In this document: positions 7,337 to 16,900 of the stretch, piece by piece | How the letters are laid out: each line of letters begins with the position of its first letter | Numbering within the stretch: the stretch's first letter is position 1 | From: a virus | Strand: one strand, 5' to 3' | Virus record (IMG/VR): IMGVR_UViG_3300032006_000086 | Span: 1 to 23,670 of that record | Length of the DNA: 23,670 nucleotides | Program-made: the position numbers and the translations under genes | Notes under the pieces: generated by a model | What the model saw: the letters and a program-made list of their open reading frames with translations, nothing else | What the model was told of the DNA's origin: nothing | Database searches by the model: none

Positions 7337-8023
7337 ATGTGTATAGTATTACCCCCTGCGGTTCAGGCAGCGCTGACGATTGTGTCTGGGGTGGCTAATT
7401 ACGCCTCCCAAGCTCAAGCAGCGAGAGCACAAGAAAAAGCTCAGTATCAAGCGTCCATTAACGAGATGAAGAGGTGGCAGCACGAAGTTAGTGCTGAACG
7501 CATAGCGGAAGGGCAAGAAGATACAGCAGATGCTCTTGAAGCTCAGAAAGCCGCACGAGAAGCGCAAGAAGCCATAGGTACAATTATAACAAGCGCCGAA
7601 GAGCGTGGGGTTGAGGGTAATGCTACCGGGCTTGCTGTGGCTAACTTCATGCAAGCTAACGCTAACTACCAGACCGCTTTAGACAAGCAAGGGCAGATGA
7701 GGAGACTTTCTAGAGCGCACAGAATCAGAGGAGGAGCGCTAGGATATGTACAGAACATGACAAGAATTAACAAACCCATCGACAGACCTAACTTCTTAGG
7801 GACAGCGCTGAATACCGCCATGCAGGCGTCTGCTGTATTCCAGAATGCCGAGCTTAGCCAAATGCAGCGTGGCCTATATGCTAGAGAGCGTGGGCTTTGG
7901 AACCAGCAGACGGCAAGAGGGATTCAGTCGCGCACGATGGCGAGGCAGAGCGCTGGAATAACCGGAGAGACCTTTAATAGGTTCCGCATCCAAGCCGTAA
8001 ACAGAGCGACAGGAGCAAGATAA
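7337..8023 (+). CDS. Internal virion protein B (T7 gp14-like ejection protein)
   Basis: A 228-aa protein, near the length of T7 gp14 (196 aa), which is ejected at infection and forms the outer-membrane part of the DNA-delivery channel. It starts with a hydrophobic alanine/valine-rich segment (VLPPAVQAALTIVSGVANYA). A long alanine/glutamine/glutamate-rich helix follows, then a GTIITSAEERGVEGNAT motif typical of this family, and a basic C-terminal part. It sits between internal proteins A and C, in T7 order. There is no clear Shine-Dalgarno sequence. Confidence 0.85.
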   Translation: MCIVLPPAVQAALTIVSGVANYASQAQAARAQEKAQYQASINEMKRWQHEVSAERIAEGQEDTADALEAQKAAREAQEAIGTIITSAEERGVEGNATGLAVANFMQANANYQTALDKQGQMRRLSRAHRIRGGALGYVQNMTRINKPIDRPNFLGTALNTAMQASAVFQNAELSQMQRGLYARERGLWNQQTARGIQSRTMARQSAGITGETFNRFRIQAVNRATGAR

Positions 8024-8024
8024 A

Positions 8025-10964
8025 ATGGCTAAAAGAACATCCCTAGCAAAGCAACTGGGTCTTTCAGATGACCCCGTGCAGCCGCAAAGTTTCAGTAGAG
8101 AGGCTTTTAAGTTATCCCCCGTTCCCGTGCGAGGGGGTGGTTGGTCTACTGCGGTCGCCGCTACACCCACACCGTCTCAAACTAACTTAGGACGTTTGTC
8201 TGGTGCTCTTTCTCAAGTGAGTGGTTTGTTAGCTCAAGCGAAAGCTTTTGAGGACAAGAAGCTTGAGATGGAACATAAAGGTCTTCAGATAGACCATCAA
8301 ACAGCTCTCTCCCAGCTTCAAGGGCAGGCTATGGATGCTCGTATTGGAGAGCTTGCGACCAAGATGGACATGGCCGAGCAGATGACAGCGGAAGCTGCTG
8401 AAGCGAACTACTGGGCTAGTATGTCGTTTGAGGAAAGAGAGCGAGCGGAGCGGGAGCAAGCGGAGTTTGTAGACGAAATAGGTAAAATTAGGACAGACGC
8501 TCAGAACGAGATGTTTAAACAGGAGGCTCAAACTCCTGAAGCTAAAAAAGACCCTGTAGTCAAAAACGAAAGAAGAGAGCTGTATAGAGGGGCTCAGGTA
8601 GCTAGAGATTTTCCAGCCGCTCTAACCGAGGCTCTACAAGAATGGGCTGAAGGAAGCGGCGAAGAAGGCGTTCAATTTAGACCCAGCGAGGAAGACTATA
8701 ATGAGTTCGTTATCCAATTTACTGAACGCTACAAAGGGGAACATAACATTGAGCTAGGAAGCACTGCTGACAGAGCTTTTAACGTGGGAACTAGGCGGGT
8801 CTTTGAAACTGTAGTCCCAACCGAAAAAGTTAAATTGTTTGCCGCTTTAGAGGGCGAAGTCCTCATAGATGATATCAAGCAGGCGGAACAAACTCTTGGT
8901 GATATACTCAGTGCAGGAGGGTCTGTATTGGATGAAGCCGCGCTGGAAGCTCCTTGGTGGAACACCCTTAAAGGAAGGAGTCTTAAACAGAAAGACGCTT
9001 TCTTTAAATTGTATGTTGACAACCTTTTAGCACAATCAGAAGCCAACCCAGCTGCATTAGAAACCGCTAAGTTTCTTCTTCGTCTTCCCGACAAAGACCC
9101 AGAGTTTAAATACAGGAGTGACGCTCCTTTCTCTGAGAGTAGTTTGTATCTAACCCAGTTAAATAGAATACTACTCGCAGAAGAGCAGCAGGAGGAAAAG
9201 AGAATAGCAAAAGACGGAAAGAAAGCGTCTCGCTTAACGAATCAACTAGCTCCCTTTATTGCGTGGAGCGCAAGAGGGCTTAGTGTCGATGAAAATTCTA
9301 GCAGGGCTATAAGCGCTCTTCAGCAGGCCTCTGCGCCTACCTCAGCGCTGTTTAGGAGTGTGTTCCCTACTGAACTCACAGAGCAAAATAAAGTGCTACT
9401 AGAGGAAATAGAAGCAGCACCTGAGTATATCCGCTCTGAAGTGGCTCAGTTTATCGCTAATAACTATGCGACTTTTGCTAATAACAAGGAGGGTACTTAT
9501 GAAGCTCTTCTCAAGCGCCTTACTCCTCAAAACCAACCTGAATATGGTCTCCTACCAAAAGACGGGGGCAGGTATACAGGTAGCGACATTGCAAGGGTCA
9601 TAAGGGAGGCTGGTATAGAATTATCCCGACAAGCCGCCGAATCTCTTGGCGATTTCGGAGGGAAAGACGGTCCTTACGGAGAGGGAGATGTACCGGATGA
9701 GGTGAAGGCTAAGCAGTTTTCCGATAAAAGGCTAAGAGAAGAAGTGTATGGTCCCGCCTTGGCTAACAGAAAAGCAGCAAGCCGCAACGCTGTTGAAAAC
9801 TATCTAAACGAATACGAAAGCGAACACGGTACTACGCCGGATATGGAGCAGGCAGCGAAAGATTTAATGCCCATACTAAGTGAAATATATGGCGATAGGA
9901 TGCTCGCTGACATTGCTAGGTATACTGAGGAATCTTTGGAGAGACAGCGGGAAATCGAAGAGATAAGAGCTGCTTCAGTTGAAAAAGGAACCTTAGAAGG
10001 ACTACGAAACGAGCATCGCTCGGTGGTACGCCCTGAGGAGGAATTTGGCGCTAACGAAGGTGCTATACCTTGGTGGGAAAGACAGGACATATATCCTTCC
10101 ACTATGGAGAATGAACCCTCCTTAGGGGCTCTACTTAAGTCCTTTAACGATAAAGCTATAAAAAGAGTTAAAGAAGGGGCAGACGTTACGCCTACCCAGA
10201 AAGCAGAAGAGGCTGACGTATTTCTAGATTCTCTATCTAAGGGGCGCGAAAGATATGAGACCTTAGAAAGAGAAGCTAGAAGAGGTATTATCGATTTATA
10301 CAAAACAGGGTATGGCGCTGTGACGAACTCTCCACCGCAAATGGGAAGGGAAAACTTCCCCGCAATGAAAGAGTTTTATCCTTTTTACTTTAAGCAGCAA
10401 AGAGCTTGGGAGCAAAAGATGGCACATGGAGTGAACATAGAAGACCTGAAAGGCTACATGAGCACCTCTATTGTAAACAACAAGTCTACAGGGCACGTCG
10501 TTATTGATACCCAAGAATCTTATTGGAACGAGGCTGCTGACGAACTGTATAGTGAACGCGGTAAGCGCCCCGAAAAGCACCCCAGTGATTGGAAGTACAA
10601 GGGTACTTGGATAGGGACTCCTACTAAGGGAATAAGACTCCCAGAGGATATTAGAGAAAGAACTACACGCCAGACCGCGCCCTACTTGTATATGGATAAC
10701 GGAGTGGGCTTGAATAAGCTGAAAATACTTAGACCTCCCATCGTTAATTTACCTCAAAATGTCGTTAAAAGAGACGCTGACGGTAGCATCAAATCCGTAA
10801 ACGAGAGCGCCTTTATAAAAGCCACTAACTTGAAACCGGAGGGGCTGAAGCAGCTAACGAACTATTACGGCTTTGAGACCCCTAAAGAGTTTATAATGTA
10901 TCAGTATGACCATCCCATTGCGCGGAGCCAAGTCCTTACCGGCAAAAAACTAGATTTTAAATAA
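8025..10964 (+). CDS. Internal virion protein C (T7 gp15-like ejection protein)
   Basis: A 979-aa protein, larger than T7 gp15 (about 747 aa), which forms the periplasmic tunnel during genome ejection. The N-terminus is short and basic, followed by an alanine/glutamine/glutamate-rich helical region with coiled-coil character (about residues 60-190). The rest is mostly predicted helical repeats without transmembrane segments, signal peptide or visible catalytic motif. Identification rests on size, composition and its place between gp14-like and gp16-like genes. The start has an AGGAG-type site in the end of the preceding gene. A C-terminal part (about 780-979) has more mixed composition and could bind internal protein D. 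Confidence 0.85.
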   Translation: MAKRTSLAKQLGLSDDPVQPQSFSREAFKLSPVPVRGGGWSTAVAATPTPSQTNLGRLSGALSQVSGLLAQAKAFEDKKLEMEHKGLQIDHQTALSQLQGQAMDARIGELATKMDMAEQMTAEAAEANYWASMSFEERERAEREQAEFVDEIGKIRTDAQNEMFKQEAQTPEAKKDPVVKNERRELYRGAQVARDFPAALTEALQEWAEGSGEEGVQFRPSEEDYNEFVIQFTERYKGEHNIELGSTADRAFNVGTRRVFETVVPTEKVKLFAALEGEVLIDDIKQAEQTLGDILSAGGSVLDEAALEAPWWNTLKGRSLKQKDAFFKLYVDNLLAQSEANPAALETAKFLLRLPDKDPEFKYRSDAPFSESSLYLTQLNRILLAEEQQEEKRIAKDGKKASRLTNQLAPFIAWSARGLSVDENSSRAISALQQASAPTSALFRSVFPTELTEQNKVLLEEIEAAPEYIRSEVAQFIANNYATFANNKEGTYEALLKRLTPQNQPEYGLLPKDGGRYTGSDIARVIREAGIELSRQAAESLGDFGGKDGPYGEGDVPDEVKAKQFSDKRLREEVYGPALANRKAASRNAVENYLNEYESEHGTTPDMEQAAKDLMPILSEIYGDRMLADIARYTEESLERQREIEEIRAASVEKGTLEGLRNEHRSVVRPEEEFGANEGAIPWWERQDIYPSTMENEPSLGALLKSFNDKAIKRVKEGADVTPTQKAEEADVFLDSLSKGRERYETLEREARRGIIDLYKTGYGAVTNSPPQMGRENFPAMKEFYPFYFKQQRAWEQKMAHGVNIEDLKGYMSTSIVNNKSTGHVVIDTQESYWNEAADELYSERGKRPEKHPSDWKYKGTWIGTPTKGIRLPEDIRERTTRQTAPYLYMDNGVGLNKLKILRPPIVNLPQNVVKRDADGSIKSVNESAFIKATNLKPEGLKQLTNYYGFETPKEFIMYQYDHPIARSQVLTGKKLDFK

Positions 10965-10972
10965 AAAGAATA

Positions 10973-13900
10973 ATGTCAGAATTCCCTACTACAGGCTCTC
11001 TCTTTGAAGAAAACCTTAAGAACTCCAGCCCGAATCCTGAAGGAGTAGCAGAGGGTAGCTCAATAATCCCCACAGCGTCTTATAGCAATACAGCTAAAGG
11101 AAGCCCTTTGCAGGGGGTAAACGCAGAAAAAAGCGAAGAGCCCCTTGCTTCTGCTGGCTTAGCTGTTCCTCCTACCGAAGAACGCGCAGATAAAACTCAG
11201 AGCCCAAGCACTGAAGACGACAAAATTGGTCTTGGGGATGTTGCAGGAGATATGGGCCTATTTGCGCTGAGAGGTGTGGAGGGCTTTGCTGAGAGTGTTG
11301 CTGGTTTGTTTGGTTCTAAGTGGGACAGAGAAGACTGGAGCGTCTTTGGGAAATCAAAAACCGTTGTAGGGTCTTTTGGTGAAAACCTTGTTCAATTTGG
11401 AATAGGGTTAATCCCCGGCTTGGGGACCGCAGGATGGGTTTCTAAAGCCGCTAAATTGAATAAAGGAAGTAAGCTCGCCAAGAGGGCAAGTACTCTTCGT
11501 AAGGCGCGAGCGCAGAAAAGCCTCGGTCACCAAGCAGCCTTTAGCGGAAAAGTACCAGCGCCTATCGCTCCCTTGGCTAAGGGGAATAGGTCTCTTGATA
11601 TAAAAACCCTTAAGCGCTTAGCTAAGATGAAGAAGACAGCTAAGACCGCTGCTATTTGGGGTTATGCAGGTGCCGTGTCTGACTTTGTAGCATTCAAAGG
11701 GCAAGAAGCGCGCCTGTCGAATCTGCTACAGGGGATGGGTGTTGAGAATGATTTGGTTCAGTATTTAGCGTATGACCCCACACAAGATTCCAGTGAAATG
11801 GAAGAACGCCTTAAGAATGTTATTGAAGGCGGTATTGTTGGTACAGCTGTTGGTGGTGTCATTGATATAGCGGGTAGAGCGGGAGCTTTTAAGTTTATTG
11901 GAAAGTCTATCGGTAAAATCAGACGCAAGAATCAGCTTGTTCACGAAGGAATGGACGAAGCTGAAGCTATCGAAAAAGCTGAAAGAGAGTTCGTAGAGGC
12001 TGTTTCAGATGACCCAGAAATGCTCCGAGAGATGGCGGATTTTGAGGCTCAGATGAAGCACGAACAGTATCTGAGAGATAACGGTGCCCTCCCGGCTCCT
12101 GCGCGTCTGGGAGGAGATGAGCTACCATTCGGAGGTAACGAGGACACGCTAGATGTCTGGTATGGTGCGGGTCAAAACAAAGAACTCAGCAACTTAGCTC
12201 CTAGACCGTTTACGTATGAAGGAAAGGAATACAAAAGCGTAGAACACGCATACCAGACGCTAAAGTCAGGGCGGTTTGATGACGCTACATACAGTAACCC
12301 TGCGTGGAATAGAGGCGGCGTTAAAATAAGAGGAAAGCTACAAGCTGACAAGGAGACTAATGTAGGCTTGATGGAGCGTCTTATTAGGGAGTCTTTCGAG
12401 CAGAATCCAGAGGCTTCTCAAGCGCTCCTTAAAACTAAAGGAAAGACTCTTACCCACCTAAGGGACAGAAGCATCTGGAGGGATAAGTTCCCCGAAGCGC
12501 TCACCAAGGTGCGCTCAGAGCTTGAAGCTAAGCAGCCTAAAGAAGCGCCTCCAGCTCGTGTTGAGGAGCCCTCAGGACCCACAATGCACTCTGGAGGAGC
12601 CAGTGGGGCTGACACAGTGTTCCAAGAGATGGCAGAGAAGGCAGGAATGAATGTTAAAGCTCATTCGTTTCGAGGACACGCTGCTGGTAACAAGCGGAGA
12701 GTGGAGCACACTCCCGAAGAGCTTAAGGAAGCCAACGAGCACCTTAAGAGAGCAAACAAGACTCTTAAGAGGAAATTCCCAGCAGGAAGCGCCTACGTCA
12801 ACAATCTCCTGAGAAGGAATTATTTTCAGGTTAAGGATGTTGACCAAGTGATTGCTGTGGGGCGGATTGAAAACGGACAGGTGCAGGGAGGAACTGCATG
12901 GGCTACCCAGATGGGCGTAGACATGGGTAAAGAAGTTCATGTGTTTGATATGAACACTAATAGCTGGCACTTCTGGGACGGCACCACTTGGGGTAAATCC
13001 GGTGAAGGAAAGAGGCCTATTTTGTCGGACAGCTTTGCTGGTATTGGCTCTAGGAATCTTTCTGATGAAGGCAAAGAAGCCATCCAGAATCTGTTCAAAG
13101 ACTCCGCCTTTATTAAGCGACGCAAAGCGGCGCACACCAGCGCCCAGTCGGCAGCTGGGAGGCAGTTGACCTCATTAGGCGAGAAGCCCCAAGAGACTTC
13201 TAGTAAGATTGTCCCTGTCAGCGACCCGGACGCTATTTCCGTCATGCGCGGCCCTCAGGGAAGGCACATGAATAACACCAAACCCGGAGAGCCGGGGTGG
13301 TTGGGGAACCCATTCAAATGGAAAGGGAACGGAGGCAAAGGAACGGTGGAAGAAGCCATCGCTAAGTTCAAGCAAGCCTTCTTGAAGCGTATTGAAGAAG
13401 ACCCAGCGTTTAAGGCTGAGCTAGAAGGAATCGTTGGGCGAAAGCTTGGTTACTACAAGCCTAAGGCTGAGAAAAGCCACGCTCAGGTTATTAAGGCGTG
13501 GTTGGACGAAGCAGGGGTAAGTAAGACTCCTAGAAGGGGGTTTAAGCCGACTAATACTTACACAGGGCTTGTGGATAAACTAAAAGAAAACCAAGTGTTT
13601 GTCTTTACCTCAAACCATAGAGGATTTCACGGAGCAGGTTCCGCAGGGTATGCCAGCTTTAATGTAAGCGGTAATAGATGGCGGGAGATGGGTTATGGTG
13701 AGCTACCTGACGGAACCCAAGGAAAATGGAATGTTAAAGGACAGGGCGAAGGTCTTCAAAAAGGAACTGAAGGAGAATCTTATGCTTTGCCTACCGTAAC
13801 AAAACCGGGCGCTAAAAAATCTATTCCAGAGGAAGAACTCGTCTCTAACATCAGGAAGATGTATGAGACAGCCCGAGCTAACCCTGAAAAAGAATTTTTA

Positions 13901-16900
13901 GTAGCTCAGAGCGCTAAAAAGGGACTCAGCGGGTGGAGCGGGGATGACATGGCTCGTATGTATCATGCGGCAGGGGAAGTCCCAGATAATGTTAAGTTTG
14001 AGCAGAGGTTTGGGGCCAAAATAGACAATCAAAGCAGGAAAGGCATTGACGAGTTCCCTGTAGGTGGTGCGGGAGGAGAAGCTCCCAAGAAACTCCCACT
14101 TCCTAAGATAAAGGGTGAGGATGCTACCGTGGACATGGTGGACGACCTAAGCGAGGCAGAACTTAATGAGTTCTTGTCTGAGTTTGGTGACCTAGATATC
14201 CCTAGCGTTGCCGGGGCGTTATCGACCAAGAGGCAGATAGCCAAAGACATTATCGAAGCTGGAGAGCACACGGGAGAGGTCATTGCGGACATCGAAGGCT
14301 TAGTAACTAAAGTTGTGAGCGAAGCTGGTGACGACTTCCTGACAGGAACAGGAGACCAAGCAATTCTTGCAGGAAGAAAGCTTCTTTCTGGGGTGCATAG
14401 TAATGAAGGACTAGTTGCGTTAGTTCGTGTTCTTGCGCGTAAAGCGGTCGAGAAACGCCATGATTTGCATGGCCCTTCTAGAAATGCGGAAGAAACATTC
14501 GACAGGGTGGAGAAGTCTCTTGTCGATAAAGACCACTGGGATGTCTTTGACAGGGACCTAGTTCACCAACGCCTAGAGCAGGCTAGAGGTAACGTAGACG
14601 CTTTGGAAAGAATCTATGCGGAACAAGACATGATTCACAAGCTCTACACTACTTTAGCTGAAGAGGTTGGAGAGTCGGTTAAGAGAGCCGAGAAAGCGAA
14701 GAAGACAAAGGGCACCGTCACTTTTGATATCATGGAAGACGGGGTGGCCAAGCAGGCGGTATACGGTTACGAGGAGTTGCTTACTGAGGTGTATTCAAAC
14801 CTCGATAAGTTCTTGGCTGTTAAAGAACTGTGGGCTGAGTACGGAACCCACCTTTCGCTGGGGATGCTTCAACGCAAGTTCATCTACGAAGGCACAGGAA
14901 CAAGGGGCATAACTCGTAGAAAAGACTTAGGGTTCAGGCCCAAGATGAAAGGTGTAGACTATGACCAGTCTATGGAAAGGAGGGCTTATATGCAGGGAGT
15001 TAGAGGGTCCAGAAGCCAACGTCAATTCCTAGCGGAACTCAGACAGGCGACTAACGCCTCAGACCTAGAGGCTGCTTTAGGTAAAATAGGTAAAGACTCT
15101 AGAAACGGGTTCGCCAGAACTATGGGTTGGTATCTCAACGCTTTGCTCAGTAACCCTGTGACTTGGGGCGTTAACATGGTTGGAAGCGCTATTATGAAAG
15201 GCTTTAGAGACTTTGAGGTCATTGCGGGAAGTATGGCGCAGTTCGCGCATACTGGTAATGCTGACCTGCTAAGAACTCGTATTAAAGCCATCTACGACAT
15301 GGAGTCTTTTATGGAGGCATGGAAGTATGCCGCTATTAGCCTTAAAGAAGGAGAGCCAAGAAGTATTGCTGGGCACACCGCTTATTCAGACAACAGGTTT
15401 GAAGATATGAAATCAGGGTGGCACTTCGGAGACGGAGATGACCCCCTGACTAGGGCCGGTAATTGGTTTGGTAATCTTGTATCAGGACCTTCTAGAGTCC
15501 TCATGGCTGGTGATGAGTTCTTTAAGCAGTGGAACTACCGCTCATACGTAAAGGCAGATTTAGCTATGGAGGCGCACAGGAGAGGCATAAAGGACCCGTA
15601 CGAAATAGCCTCTTACGTTAGAGACTCCTTTGAATCACACATGACCAAAGAAGGGCGCATAGCCAATGAGGCCAATGTTTATAAAGAAGCCGCGCAAGCA
15701 GCGGACGACAACGGGCTTAGGTTTGGAAAAAGAGCCTCCTTTATTGACGAATACATGGATGAGCACTTTTACGAAAACAACCTGAGACTTGATGACGGCT
15801 TTGTCTACCGGACTACAGAGCAGAGAGACTTACTAGTTAACAGAGCCACCGACTGGGCTTTGGTTAACACTTTCACAAACAATCCTTCTCATCCATTTGC
15901 TAGGTGGGTTTCTAAAACAGCTATGGCGCACCCTTGGCTTTCGTTCGCTATTCCCTTTGTTAGAACCCCGACAAATATCCTTACGTTCGCCATGAGCAGG
16001 GTAATCCCGCTACCCGGATGGGGCAAAGCACATCAAGCATTTGATGTTCAGGATGTGCTGGATAAAAGAGGCAGGCCCGGCGGCTATGGCGCTTTGAGTC
16101 TTAATCCTAACAGATTTACGGTAGGCAGTGAGCAGGCGATAATGAACACTAATCGTTACGCCAAAGCCGCAAGAGGACAAGACACCGGGATGGAGCTTCC
16201 AGCGGACGCTAGGGAAAGATACGAAAATTCAGAGTGGAACGAACCTGTAGTGAAAAGGGAAGAAATACCTTTAAAGAAGGCAGACGGAAGACATCAAGCT
16301 CCCGCTTTCATTAGATATGACGAAGGACCTACTGGAACAATCCACATAGACGAAGCTAGAATCAAAGAGATGTATGACCGTAAAGCTTGGAGAGCGGATG
16401 GTCCTAACGTGGTTCCGGGGGTAAAGCCCCTAGATGACAAGCACTTCAAAACCCCTGAAGATTTTGAAAACTTTGTTATGGAGCACGAAAAAGCGCATCA
16501 GTATCTCAGGCAAAGAAAGCGCGAAAACGAATCAAAGGGTGACTATGAAAACAGAGTAAACCAAGAAGCTTTGAAGCGGCTTGAGTTTAAGAAAAATCAC
16601 GGCTCTGGCTGGCAAAAGCAGCTAAAAGAGCAATACGGTGATATGCCGTTTTCTGAGGCTATGGCGAAAGAGCACCTACACGCGCAAGCGCAAGCTGGTG
16701 CGGTAGCCGCAGCTGAGCACCACGGAAGACTGACTACCGCTGCTATGATGACGGCAAGTTCGTTGTACACTATAGAGCTTATTCAGGAACGTATTACAGG
16801 TTCCCCACCAGAATCTAGAGCTGCTAAAGCTGCGTGGGATGCTGCTGGAAAGAGGCCTTGGTCTATTCTAGTTGGCGAAGGAGAAGACGCTAAATGGGTT

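Noticed and set aside
10973-12140. Search for a lytic transglycosylase domain at the N-terminus of the gp16-like protein
   Set aside because: No catalytic-glutamate SLT-type signature was found; the region is Ala/Gly-rich helical sequence.
12572-13135. 187-aa minus-strand frame inside the core protein gene
   Set aside because: It is antisense to the SLOG-like domain, whose motifs are clear on the + strand; no RBS or recognisable domain.
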